NCBI GenBank assembly: GCA_002403855.1
Contig: DHIO01000022.1
Span: 104,444-128,378 of the forward strand
Direction: 5' to 3'
Length of the DNA stretch: 23,935 nt
Source: Acidimicrobiia bacterium UBA4744
Lineage (GTDB): Bacteria > Actinomycetota > Acidimicrobiia > Spongiisociales > UBA4744
Shown: piece by piece, positions 1 through 7,072 of the stretch
Layout of the letters: each line of letters begins with the position of its first letter
Numbering within the stretch: position 1 is the stretch's first letter
Translations under genes and position numbers: made by a program
Notes under the pieces: model-generated
What the model saw: the letters and a program-made list of their open reading frames with translations, nothing else
What the model was told of the DNA's origin: nothing
Databases searched by the model: none

Positions 1-123
1 GATGCCCTGATTGAGGCCGGGTGGCCCTGGTCGGGAACTGGGTTTCTGCTCAGATTGCAAACAAGGATCGTCGCTGAGCGGGAGGTTGAGCGTGAAGACT
101 ACGACGACCTGGAAGTCGCTTGA
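1..123 (+). CDS. 3' end of an unidentified gene (partial)
   Basis: Frame 1 is open from the window edge to a TGA at 121-123 and gives about 40 residues ending in EREDYDDLEVA. The tail is rich in charged residues (AEREVEREDYDD), as in many soluble protein C-termini. I do not recognise the family. It lies directly upstream of a decayed TusA-DsrE sequence on the same strand, so it may belong to the same sulfur-transfer cluster, but that is a guess from position. Given the decay next door, it may itself be a remnant. Confidence 0.3.
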   Translation, partial: DALIEAGWPWSGTGFLLRLQTRIVAEREVEREDYDDLEVA

Positions 124-135
124 TCACAGGGGTGA

Positions 136-490
136 ACCATCAGCACCTTCGTGGTGTTCGACGCCGCCAGGAAGCTTCAGACGATTGGAGAAGGGAGGTG
201 CTGGAGCTCTGCACCGACGAGTTCGAGCCGTTCCCGGCGGATATCTCGGCTTGGTGTCGGGCGACGGGCCATCTGCTGCTTTCCTCGGAGAAGACCGCGA
301 CGGGCATCGGTTCCTGATCGAGAAAGGGATTCCGAAGGCCAAAGAGACGAAGTTGGCCATGATCATCTCCTCTGATGGACTTGAAGAGCTGCTTTCGCCG
401 CTCGGGTTTGCCTTGGGGGCGGCATGGCCGTCATGGAAGAGGCCGACATCCGCCTGTACATCTATTGGACTCGATTCGGCGAAGACCCGA
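136..490 (+). pseudogene. Decayed TusA-DsrE type sulfurtransferase, three frameshifts
   Basis: Joining three frames gives a recognisable TusA domain followed by the start of a DsrE domain. The pieces are VVFDAARKLQTIGEG (frame 1, to about 195), EVLELCTDEFEPFPADIS then AWCRATGHLLLSSE (frame 3), EDRDGHRFLIEKGIPK and then KLAMIISSDGLEELLSPLG (frame 2), and MAVMEEADIRLYIYW (frame 1, from 424). TusA proteins pass sulfur as a cysteine persulfide on a CPxP motif; that motif should lie between FDA and RKLQT and is absent. Each frame change fits loss of one base: one G of a GGGG run near 196, one G near 289-291, and one base near 433 before ATGGCC. From about 485 the DsrE homology is replaced by response-regulator sequence. 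It should make no functional sulfurtransferase. Either the gene is decayed or the consensus carries indel errors. Confidence 0.7.
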
Positions 491-1026
491 GCGTGCTCGA
501 TCTGGGCCTTCCCGGCCTGGACGGTCTCGACGTGACCCGCACGCTCCGCAAGTCTTCGGAAGTACCGATCATCATGCTGACCGCCCGGGCCGAGGAGGCC
601 GACCGAATCGTGGGTTTGGAACTGGGAGCCGACGATTACCTGGTCAAGCCCTTCAGTCCCAAGGAGCTCGTAGCCCGGGTTCGAGCCGTGCTCCGCCGGG
701 TTGATGCCTCGGTCGAGGCGCCCGATGTGGTGAGGGCGGGCGACCTGGAAATCGACACTGCCAAACGTACGGTGGTCGTCGAAGGTCGAACCGTCGACCT
801 CACCCCGACGGAATTCGACCTCCTGCTGCATTTCGCCAGGTCGCCCGGTCGGGTCTACACGCGGGCTCAGCTCCTCGATGCCCTGCACGGGGTGGCCTTC
901 GAGTCGTACGAGCGAGCCATCGACGCTCACGTGAAGAACCTGCGCCGCAAACTGGAGCCCGATCCGGCCCACCCCAAGTATCTGCTGACCGTGTACGGAG
1001 TGGGGTACAAGTATGCCGATGGGTAG
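424..1026 (+). CDS. OmpR-family response regulator, 5'-truncated and fused to a DsrE fragment
   Basis: Residues about 22 to 90 are the back half of a receiver domain. They retain the phospho-acceptor Asp (D26, in SVLDLGLPGLDG), the Thr of MLTAR and the Lys of YLVKPFS. Residues about 100-200 are a complete winged-helix Trans_reg_C domain ending RRKLEPDPAHPKYLLTVYGVGYKY. The first roughly 45 residues of the receiver, including the acidic Asp pair that binds Mg, are missing; residues 1-20 (MAVMEEADIRLYIYWTRFGE) instead look like DsrE. Without the acidic pocket, normal phosphorylation is unlikely. The stop overlaps the start of the histidine kinase gene, as in a usual two-component operon. ATG 424 is the first start in the hybrid frame. 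I see no clear ribosome binding site, so translation is uncertain. Confidence 0.8.
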   Translation: MAVMEEADIRLYIYWTRFGEDPSVLDLGLPGLDGLDVTRTLRKSSEVPIIMLTARAEEADRIVGLELGADDYLVKPFSPKELVARVRAVLRRVDASVEAPDVVRAGDLEIDTAKRTVVVEGRTVDLTPTEFDLLLHFARSPGRVYTRAQLLDALHGVAFESYERAIDAHVKNLRRKLEPDPAHPKYLLTVYGVGYKYADG

Positions 1027-2101
1027 TCGTTTCGGCGGCCCGCAGTGGTGGCCGGAGGGCGAGCACTGGCCCCCGCGAGGCGGGCGAGGTCAGCAGGATT
1101 GGGCCGGCTTCGGCCGCCGCATTTTCAAAGGTGTCCTGACGTTCGTGATCTTCCTCGGGCTGGTTGCTGCGTTGATCGGCGCCCTGATCGCCACAGCCGT
1201 GGCCGGAGTCGCATCGACCGGGCGGCTGGGGGTCGTCCTGGCGACGCTGGTGGTCCTGGCGGCAGGAGGCTGGCTCCTGCGAACACTGGTCCGGCGTACG
1301 TGGAGTCCGGTGCGCCAGCTCATCGGCGCCGCCGGGCGGCTGGCCGACGGCGACTACACCGTCCGCGTCGATGAGCGTTCTTCGGCGGCGATGCGGGCGG
1401 TCGGCTCATCGTTCAATCAGATGGCCGAGCGGCTCGAAGAGGCGGACGAACAGCGCCGGCGGTTGATGTCCGACCTCGGTCACGAGCTCCGGACCCCGCT
1501 GGCGGTGATTCGAGGCGAGATCGAAGCCGTCATCGACGGCGTTCACGACGGCGGTCCCGAGCATATGGAGTCGCTGCTCGATGAGGTTGAGGTACTGGAA
1601 CGACTGATCGAAGACCTGCGTGTGTTGACCTTGTCGGAGGCCGGGAAGTTGCCGCTCCAGACCGAACCAGGCGACCTGATGAGGGTCGTCGAGGATGTGG
1701 CCGACTCGTACCGTCCCAGCGCGGCGGCCTCGGGGATCGACATCCTGGTGGCCGGGCCGGGGGAAGTACCGGACGTTGAGATGGATCCGGTCCGGATCAG
1801 ACAGGCGCTCACCAACCTGGTCGTGAACTCCATCCGGGCCATGCCCGAGGGCGGGCGGATCACCATTGAGCTGAAAGTAGAGGGCGATCGGGTCACCGCA
1901 GAGATTACCGATACCGGCGCGGGCATCGCCCCGGATCGAGCCGAGGAGGTGTTCGACCGTTTCGTGAAGTCGGAAGACTCGCCCGGCCAGGGCTTGGGCT
2001 TGTCGATTGCCAGGGGTCTCATCAGAGCACACGGCGGCGAAGTCGAGATCACCGCCACCGGACCGGGCGGCACTACCGTCTCGATGTGGCTGCCCCGCTG
2101 A
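1013..2101 (+). CDS. Sensor histidine kinase (HAMP, HisKA, HATPase_c)
   Basis: The 362-residue product has two membrane segments (about 40-67 and 72-93) joined by only a few residues. It therefore has almost no extracellular sensor, as in intramembrane-sensing kinases. A HAMP domain follows (about 91-145), then the H-box HELRTPLA with phospho-acceptor H157, the N-box with N272 in NLVVNS, the G1 motif DTGAGI (300-305) and the G2 motif GQGLGLSI. All catalytic elements are present, so the kinase looks intact. The ATG lies inside the end of the regulator gene (14-base overlap), implying translational coupling to that partner. Because the partner lacks half its receiver domain, this kinase may now be an orphan, or the join upstream is an assembly error. 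The ligand cannot be inferred. Confidence 0.93.
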   Translation: MPMGSRFGGPQWWPEGEHWPPRGGRGQQDWAGFGRRIFKGVLTFVIFLGLVAALIGALIATAVAGVASTGRLGVVLATLVVLAAGGWLLRTLVRRTWSPVRQLIGAAGRLADGDYTVRVDERSSAAMRAVGSSFNQMAERLEEADEQRRRLMSDLGHELRTPLAVIRGEIEAVIDGVHDGGPEHMESLLDEVEVLERLIEDLRVLTLSEAGKLPLQTEPGDLMRVVEDVADSYRPSAAASGIDILVAGPGEVPDVEMDPVRIRQALTNLVVNSIRAMPEGGRITIELKVEGDRVTAEITDTGAGIAPDRAEEVFDRFVKSEDSPGQGLGLSIARGLIRAHGGEVEITATGPGGTTVSMWLPR

Positions 2102-2171
2102 CGCCGACTTGGCGTCCGTCGATGCAGACCGGTGGATCAATGAGGTCGGCAACTCGCAGGCACTTCCTGAC

Positions 2172-2191
2172 GCCGATCGCCGGGGATCGGC
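2172..2191. terminator. GC-rich hairpin between convergent genes
   Basis: Arms GCCGATC and GATCGGC pair perfectly around a six-base loop. The hairpin lies between the end of the histidine kinase gene (+) and the end of the YCII-like gene (-), so it could end transcription from both sides. There is no T-run after it on either strand, so this is only a candidate. Confidence 0.35.
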
Positions 2192-2229
2192 CGGCCTGAG
2201 TCTGTCTGGATGTCCTTGGACTCGAGCGT

Positions 2230-2517
2230 CTACATCGGCATCGCTTCGTAGACCCACATGTCCATCGGACAGTCGGTGAGTAGCGCCACCGCTTCGTCGA
2301 TCGACTCGGCCTGCACGATCGAATAGCCGAGCGCAGGTGTCATATCCGCGGTGATTTCAGCGACGGTACCGTCCTTGGTTACGGTCCGACCGTTGAACAA
2401 GGGGTTGCCCGAGTCCACGACGTGGTCTTGAATCGAGGACCACCACTTCATGTGGGCTTCTTGGAACTCGGGCGTCCGGTCCATCTCGCCATGGGCCAGG
2501 AAGACAAACTTCTTCAC
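2230..2517 (-). CDS. YCII-related domain protein
   Basis: The 95-residue product begins KKFVFLAHGEM and has the dimeric ferredoxin-like layout of YCII/DGPF proteins: a first strand, a helix around the WWSSIQDHV segment, the strand NGRTVTKDGTVAEI, then AESIDEAVALLTDCP and a C-terminal strand. The family is mostly uncharacterised; some members act as small lyases or dehalogenase-like enzymes. GTG 2517 is chosen because AAGGAG lies about eight bases upstream. The much longer open frame starting at 2829 simply overlaps the regulator gene in another frame. It begins 16 bases after the ArsR-type regulator stop, so the two almost certainly share a transcript and the regulator's signal. The substrate is unknown. 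Confidence 0.8.
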   Translation of the reverse strand: MKKFVFLAHGEMDRTPEFQEAHMKWWSSIQDHVVDSGNPLFNGRTVTKDGTVAEITADMTPALGYSIVQAESIDEAVALLTDCPMDMWVYEAMPM

Positions 2518-2533
2518 GGGAACTGCTCCTTCT

Positions 2534-2893
2534 TCATTGCGACTCCCCGGTGTTAGCCGGATCCTTGCTGAGGTAGACGGCATAGGTCTCCAGCGACTCC
2601 CCCTCGGTCCCCCACCATGGGTGGAACTGGTCCACCCACGCCTGGAGCCATCGAAGCGGCGCCAGCTCGAGCGCCAGGAAGTTCGTCCGACCAATCTTGC
2701 GTCGCCGAACCATGCCGGCTTGCTCGAGAACCCGGACGTGCTTGTGGATCGCCGGCAGTGACAAATCCCGCAGGCTCGCCAGGTCGCTGATCGACCGGGG
2801 TTGGAGGGCCAGCGCATGGATGATCTCACGCCTGTGTTCGCTGGCCAGAGCCCCGAACACTACGTCCAAGTCGGCTATGCTTCTTGCCGCCAT
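2534..2893 (-). CDS. ArsR-family winged-helix transcriptional regulator
   Basis: The 119-residue product starts MAARSIADLDVVFGALASEH. It carries a typical ArsR/SmtB winged helix: EHRREIIHALALQPRSISDL, recognition helix LSLPAIHKHVRVLEQAGMV, then the wing RRRKIGRTNFLAL. No metal-binding cysteine motif is present, so it belongs with the non-metal ArsR-like group usually found beside YCII, SRPBCC or similar small genes. The frame could extend to a TTG at 2920, but that extension would translate the palindrome. ATG 2893 has GAGAGG six bases upstream and a good promoter at the right distance, so I use it. It is the first gene of an operon with the YCII-like gene and probably represses itself through the palindrome over its start. 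Confidence 0.87.
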   Translation of the reverse strand: MAARSIADLDVVFGALASEHRREIIHALALQPRSISDLASLRDLSLPAIHKHVRVLEQAGMVRRRKIGRTNFLALELAPLRWLQAWVDQFHPWWGTEGESLETYAVYLSKDPANTGESQ

Positions 2894-2939
2894 ACTTAAC
2901 CTCTCGGTTAAGTATGGCAAGCCCGGCTGCGCCCGTCAA
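2891..2939 (-). promoter_or_regulatory. arsR-like promoter with perfect palindromic operator
   Basis: On the minus strand, TTGACG (forward 2934-2939) and CATACT (forward 2911-2916) are separated by exactly 17 bases, a good sigma-70 type promoter. A perfect 11-base inverted repeat, CATACTTAACC and GGTTAAGTATG around TCTC, covers forward 2891-2916. It therefore spans the -10 box, the likely transcription start, the Shine-Dalgarno GAGAGG and the ATG of the regulator. Dimeric ArsR-type proteins bind this kind of site, so bound regulator should block its own promoter. Confidence 0.8.
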
Positions 2940-2988
2940 ACCTCTGGCCGTGGCTACGGGTGATCGGTCGCATGACCGCACCGGAGAG

Positions 2989-3513
2989 CTAGGTGATCTC
3001 GGTAACCAGGCTGCGTAACTCGGCGAGCTGGGAGACGAACTCCGGCCGGGCGAGCGGCGGGCATTCCCCGCTGTTCACTTCCCCGGCGACCAGCTTGAGC
3101 GCGAACTGCCAGCAACCCGCTTGGTGGCACTCCTTGCAGTTGGTCCGCGGCAGCAGCTTGTACACCGCCATAGGAGTAGGCCGATGCCGGATAGCCACGC
3201 TCGGAACGATCTCCTCCCGTTGCTGCCATGTCCGGTTCACCAAATCGACCAGATCTTCGACAACCCGCTCGGCATCCTCCCGGTCATCTACGTCGCTCAC
3301 CGCGATCTCATGCCGGTGGAAGGCGATCGTGTGACCGTCGTCCTTCCAGGTCAGAGAACCCGCCTCCGGCATGAAGCTGGCCCCGGGCAGAGTGGCGTTG
3401 AGGTAGGGCAGGACCGGAGCGATATCGTCCGCCAACGAGGCCTTGGCCACCAGCCGTTCTGAACCCGGATCACAGGGCGGGGTGAGCATCTCAAGGTCGT
3501 AGGCGCCGATCAT
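2989..3513 (-). CDS. Small Fe-S binding protein with four-cysteine (FeS, PF04060-like) C-terminus
   Basis: The 174-residue product ends in a four-cysteine motif: C126, C129, C134 and C151 in RTNCKECHQAGCWQFALKL and the following SGECPPL. Its spacing (CxxCx4Cx16C) matches the FeS domain that binds a [4Fe-4S] cluster in corrinoid/CODH-type proteins and in small ferredoxin-like proteins. The first 110 residues are an uncharacterised region with strand-like stretches (LTWKDDGHTIAFHRHEIAV). It may serve as an electron carrier or cluster-containing accessory protein; the partner is unknown. ATG 3513 has GGGAG about seven bases upstream. The frame stays open to 3819, but the upstream part has no recognisable homology and I do not count it as coding. 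It is transcribed toward the ArsR-type operon, with 95 bases between them. Confidence 0.75.
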   Translation of the reverse strand: MIGAYDLEMLTPPCDPGSERLVAKASLADDIAPVLPYLNATLPGASFMPEAGSLTWKDDGHTIAFHRHEIAVSDVDDREDAERVVEDLVDLVNRTWQQREEIVPSVAIRHRPTPMAVYKLLPRTNCKECHQAGCWQFALKLVAGEVNSGECPPLARPEFVSQLAELRSLVTEIT

Positions 3514-3788
3514 CGCGGTTCTCCCGTTCCCCAGCCTACGCATGACCCCGCCACCATCATGGGCAGAACCGTCAGGTCCGTCGCGACACTTGTGCACCGG
3601 CACGGACCACCGCCGCCCGCACATCGCAGCACTCCGGCGCTCGTCGGCAAGGGCTGTCCGGATCATCGGGCCGAAGGGCTCGGGACTGCCGGTTGCGTAC
3701 GAGGCGATCTGTGATCCGACCCTTGAATCGGTTGGGTAGGCTCGGTGCCGGTTCAACGCCGCGCGGTCAGTAGCAATGGAGGCCTGCA
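3514..3788. other. 275-base divergent intergenic region
   Basis: This stretch separates the Fe-S protein (-) from the DUF1254 gene (+) and must hold both promoters. Open frames cross it on both strands but none has a ribosome binding site or a recognisable protein. The last bases contain GGAGG (3778-3782), the Shine-Dalgarno of the DUF1254 gene. I could not identify a convincing -35/-10 pair. Confidence 0.5.
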
Positions 3789-5330
3789 GTGAGTGATGTT
3801 CCCCAGAGTCTTGTGACACCCGACGTGGTCGATACTCACCTCGGTTCGCTGTCGTTCAATGATGGTGCGCCATCGGCTGAAACGGTGGAGAAGGTTCGAG
3901 ACCATCTCGATCATGTCAGGGCGCTCGATGGGTTCATCAGCGCTCATCGGGGTGTCTCGGTCATGGCAATCCGCAATGGCCTACTCGATGCAGGCGTTGA
4001 GGACAACGACATCATCATCTTCTCGGAGCTGATGGACTCCGAATCTCTCTTCTTGACTGCCAATGCCGACACGGTGTACTACGTCGGGTTCGTTGATCTG
4101 ACAGATGGTCCAATGGTGGTGGAGACACCGCCGGATGCCTTGGGAGTGATCGACGACTTCTGGTTCCGCCATGTGATCGACTTCGGGCGGCCCGGACCGG
4201 ACCGAGGCGAAGGTGGCCGCTTCTTGTTGGTGCCTGGCGACTATGACGGACCTCTCCCGGACAGTGGATTCCACGTTGCCCACGTGCAGACCAGTCGTGC
4301 TCTTCTCCTCGGTCGCAGCTTCTTGGAGAACGACGACCCGGCTCCAACAGTGGCAACTATCAAGGAGAGTCTCCAGATCTACCCCTACACCCCGGGAGCC
4401 TACGGCTCGTCGATCGCCACCCTCTTGCAGGGCGGGATCCCGCTGGGACTAACCACCGAACCATCACCAGTACGGTTTGTCGAAGGTTCAGGTTTGGCGT
4501 TCAATACTGTGCCGCCCAACGACCACACCTACTTCGATCTGGCGAATGATCTCGTCCAACAAGAGCGTCCGGGCGCGCTTGATCCGGAGGTCCTCGGGAG
4601 TCTTGCCACGCTCGGAATCGTTCATGGGCAACCGTTCGAACCCGACGATCGTATGCAGAAGATCCTCGCCAACGCAGCAGCAGTGGCTACAGCCGGCGGT
4701 CGCGTCCTCAACTTTCGGCCGTCGATGTCCGGTGAACAGGACTGGGCCTATTACTCAGGATCGTCATGGGTCAACCCGCTGTTCATGGGCGGATACTCCT
4801 TCGACACCCCACCGCCAGAAGTCACCTCGGAGGGAATCAGGCCGTACCCGCTCGTTGGCCACAAGCACCTAGACGCCCGGTTCAGCTTCTTCTTCTTCGC
4901 CACCGGAATCACCCCGGCGATGTGTATGCGGCTAACAGGTGTGGGGTCGCAGTACCTCATCAGTTTTGTTGACTCGAACAAGGAGTATTTCGACGGTTCC
5001 AAGAACTACAAGGTCACCCTGCCGGCGGGGATCCCGGAGGCCAACTTCTGGTCACTCACCCTCTATGACAATCAGACCCGCTCGATGCTCCAAACACCGC
5101 AGCGTTGGCCTCGGGTTGGAAGCCAGGCTTATCCAACACCCGCTGCCGTACCCAACGAAGACGGAACAACAGACATCTACTTCGGATCTGAGGCACCGGC
5201 AGGCAAAGAAGGCAATTGGGTCCAGACCATTCCCGGGAAGGGATGGTTCACCATCCTTCGGCTCTACAGCCCCCTGCAAGCGTTCTTCGACAAGACCTGG
5301 CAGGTAGGAGAAATCGAACCCATCGACTGA
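3789..5330 (+). CDS. DUF1254/DUF1214 domain protein
   Basis: The 513-residue product has an N-terminal DUF1254 region (about 40-200; AIRNGLLDAGVEDNDIIIF, then the TANADTVYYVGFVDLTDGP segment typical of the family). Its C-terminal DUF1214 region (about 380-510) ends with the hallmark GNWVQTIPGKGWFTILRLYSP followed by LQAFFDKTWQVGEIE. The biochemical role of this family is not established. Most members are exported; this one begins MSDVPQSLVTPDVV with no signal peptide or lipobox, so it looks cytoplasmic. GTG 3789 is supported by GGAGG six bases upstream. The gene reads lower in GC than its neighbours and uses more A/T-ending codons, which may mark acquisition by transfer. It is a single-gene unit with 121 bases to the next start. 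Confidence 0.9.
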   Translation: MSDVPQSLVTPDVVDTHLGSLSFNDGAPSAETVEKVRDHLDHVRALDGFISAHRGVSVMAIRNGLLDAGVEDNDIIIFSELMDSESLFLTANADTVYYVGFVDLTDGPMVVETPPDALGVIDDFWFRHVIDFGRPGPDRGEGGRFLLVPGDYDGPLPDSGFHVAHVQTSRALLLGRSFLENDDPAPTVATIKESLQIYPYTPGAYGSSIATLLQGGIPLGLTTEPSPVRFVEGSGLAFNTVPPNDHTYFDLANDLVQQERPGALDPEVLGSLATLGIVHGQPFEPDDRMQKILANAAAVATAGGRVLNFRPSMSGEQDWAYYSGSSWVNPLFMGGYSFDTPPPEVTSEGIRPYPLVGHKHLDARFSFFFFATGITPAMCMRLTGVGSQYLISFVDSNKEYFDGSKNYKVTLPAGIPEANFWSLTLYDNQTRSMLQTPQRWPRVGSQAYPTPAAVPNEDGTTDIYFGSEAPAGKEGNWVQTIPGKGWFTILRLYSPLQAFFDKTWQVGEIEPID

Positions 5331-5439
5331 GAGCCGGTGCGCACCTGGCGGCATCCCTGAGCCGCTGGTCTCGGCCGGCTCGGGGCGCCCGGAGGTTCTG
5401 CTCGGGTGTGCCGATGGTGGGCGGGGTCGCTGCGGGGTG

Positions 5440-5445
5440 TAGATT
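5440..5445 (+). promoter_or_regulatory. -10 box TAGATT placed for a leaderless transcript
   Basis: TAGATT ends six bases before the GTG at 5452 and there is no Shine-Dalgarno between them. This places transcription start at or next to the start codon. No good -35 hexamer is visible. The same geometry occurs upstream of four other genes in the window. Confidence 0.5.
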
Positions 5446-5451
5446 GCCTCT

Positions 5452-5757
5452 GTGAGCCGCAAGATCGACAACGCCATTGGTCTGTATCTAGAGGGGATCA
5501 GAGACGGGAACCCTCGGGAGGCGGTCGCCAAGTACACCGGCGACCGATACACGCAGCACTCCACGGGCGTGCGCGACGGGGCCGACGGATTCGTGGAGTT
5601 CTTCGAGGGCTTCATCGAACGGAACCCGGTAAGGGACATACAGATCGTTCGGGCCTTGGTAGACGGCCAGTATCTGTTCGTGCACGCCTACCAGTCGCTC
5701 AACAACGGTGAGGCGGAGTAAGTGACTCTCGACTTCTTCGACACCGACGAGAACGAA
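5452..5757 (+). pseudogene. SnoaL/NTF2-like protein, nonsense codon and lost 3' end
   Basis: The 89-residue open part (SRKIDNAIGLYLEGIRDGNP, then AVAKYTGDRYTQHSTGVRDG, FVEFFEGFIERNP and LVDGQYLFVHAYQSLNNGEAE) is the first part of a SnoaL-like polyketide-cyclase/NTF2 fold. A TAA at 5719-5721 interrupts it where relatives usually have a Trp. The same frame then continues with family-typical sequence, VTLDFFDTDENE, to about 5757. After that the expected final strand is replaced by the back half of an unrelated kinase gene in another frame. The gene is thus broken twice, by a stop codon and by a lost 3' end. The short 89-residue protein could still be made but would lack the last strands of the fold. 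Confidence 0.75.
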
Positions 5758-6062
5758 ATGTTCACCAATGGAACACCCTCGAAGCCACCGAGGGGTTCAA
5801 GCTCATTGATCCCGATGGGCTGCTGGCCGAAGCAGAATACGACATGGGCATCATCATGCGGGAGGACCCGGTCGAACTCCTCAGAAGAGATCCACGGGAA
5901 CGGGCGAGAAGGCTCGCAAGCCAGACCGGGCTCGACGCGACCGCCATCTGGGAATGGGGAGCAGTCGAGCGTGTGTCCTCAGGCCTGCTGTGTACGAAGG
6001 TCGAAATCCAGCCCACCGGCCGGGAAATGCTCGCCGCCGCCGAGCGCGTCGCCGCCGGGTGA
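5757..6062 (+). pseudogene. 3' half of an aminoglycoside/hydroxyurea phosphotransferase (APH(6)/Hur family)
   Basis: Frame 3 from about 5757 reads NVHQWNTLEATEGFKLIDPD, then GLLAEAEYDMGIIMREDPVE, RERARRLASQTGLDATAIWE and SSGLLCTKVEIQPTGREMLA, ending at TGA 6060-6062. This is the C-terminal lobe of the PF04655 kinases that phosphorylate streptomycin or hydroxyurea. VHQWN is the end of the catalytic-loop motif HGDVHxxN, and LIDPDG is the metal-binding DPDG segment. The ATP-binding lobe and the HGD of the catalytic loop are missing; SnoaL-like sequence stands there instead. An internal ATG at 5844 could start a 72-residue fragment but not an active kinase. The join with the SnoaL-like gene is a deletion scar or an assembly error. 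Confidence 0.75.
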
Positions 6063-6163
6063 GATCAGATGCTCGCCGTACTCGGGAGCCCGACCAATCC
6101 ATCCGGGAGACTCGCGACGACCTGGGACCGCACCATCAGGCGTCTCTATGCAAGGATGAGCTA

Positions 6164-7006
6164 GTGAGCAACGTTGTGGTGGTGACCGACTCGGTAGCAA
6201 CGGTTCCCGAGAGCCTGACGCAGGAACTGGACATCCGGGTCGTGCCCATCATGTTGAACCACGAAGGCCGCTCCTACCGGGACGGCGTCGACCTGGCCCC
6301 CAGCGAGTTCTACCAGTTGCTGCGCAGCAGCGACGAGCTTCCCTCCTCGTCTACCCCCTCGGTGGGTGACATCGCCGAGGTCTACCGGGCCGCTGCCCAG
6401 GACTCCGCCGGGGTGGTCGGCATCCACGTCACGTCGAGACTCAGCGCCGTCTACGACACGGCCGTCCGGGCCGGTCAGTCGGTCGACGCACCAGTCCGGG
6501 TCATCGACTCCCGCACGGCGACCATGGCGCAGGGTTTCGTGGTGGTAGAAGCGGCCCGGGCGGCCGCCGCCGGAGCCGACCTGGACTCGGTAGCAGCCCG
6601 AGCCACCGAAATGACCGCCCGGGTCCGCTTCTACGCCTTCTTCGATACTCTCGAGTACCTGCACCGCGGCGGTCGGATCGGTGGTGCCGCCGCTCTGCTG
6701 GGAAGCGCCCTGCAGTTCAAACCCATCATCCACCTGGTCGATGGACGGGTCGAGCCGTTTGCCAGGCCGCGCACCCGGCGCAAAGCCACGCAGATGCTCG
6801 TGGACACCGTGGCCGAGCAGGTGGGCGGCCGTCCCGTTCACGCCGCCGTGCTCCATGCCGATTGCGCCGACGACGCTGAAGAGCTGCGACAGCGCGTCGC
6901 CGATGGGTTCGACTGCCTCGAACTCTATGTGACGGAGTTCACCCCGGTGATGGGCGCTCATACCGGCCCGGGGCTGCTCGGCCTGGCCTTCCACGTGGCC
7001 GAATGA
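6164..7006 (+). CDS. DegV family fatty-acid binding protein
   Basis: The 280-residue product starts SNVVVVTDSVATVPESL, the usual DegV N-terminal strand and loop that contacts the lipid head group. It continues with IRVVPIMLNHEGRSYRDGVD, SSSTPSVGDIAEVY, DTLEYLHRGGRIGGAAALLG and the C-terminal TPVMGAHTGPGLLGLAF, all DegV hallmarks. DegV/FakB proteins bind a fatty acid and, in Firmicutes, present it to FakA for phosphorylation. No FakA partner is in the window, so the role here is inferred from family only. The open frame runs back to 5954, but homology begins at GTG 6164, which has AAGGATGAG just upstream. Its length fits the family (about 280). Confidence 0.92.
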   Translation: MSNVVVVTDSVATVPESLTQELDIRVVPIMLNHEGRSYRDGVDLAPSEFYQLLRSSDELPSSSTPSVGDIAEVYRAAAQDSAGVVGIHVTSRLSAVYDTAVRAGQSVDAPVRVIDSRTATMAQGFVVVEAARAAAAGADLDSVAARATEMTARVRFYAFFDTLEYLHRGGRIGGAAALLGSALQFKPIIHLVDGRVEPFARPRTRRKATQMLVDTVAEQVGGRPVHAAVLHADCADDAEELRQRVADGFDCLELYVTEFTPVMGAHTGPGLLGLAFHVAE

Positions 7007-7072
7007 TGGAGACGAAGGACCCATTGCCCGTTCAACGCCTTCCGGTACGGAGGACCTGACGGGCGCTGCGGA

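Noticed and set aside
124..972. 282-residue open frame on the minus strand
   Set aside because: It runs antisense to the response-regulator sequence, has no recognisable motif and reflects the high GC third positions of the opposite strand.
3514..3819. N-terminal extension of the Fe-S protein frame
   Set aside because: The region shows no homology, and ATG 3513 has a good Shine-Dalgarno; the extension would also overlap the DUF1254 start.
5331..5451. Terminator from arms GAGCCGG and CCGGCTC after the DUF1254 gene
   Set aside because: The arms lie about 35 bases apart with no stable compact stem and no T-run.
5757..6062. Functional aminoglycoside-resistance gene
   Set aside because: Only the C-terminal lobe is present; the ATP-binding lobe and the HGD part of the catalytic loop are missing.
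6069..6164. 31-residue ORF whose stop overlaps the DegV start codon
   Set aside because: It could be a leader peptide, but it has no clear ribosome binding site and follows a decayed gene; not enough support to call it.
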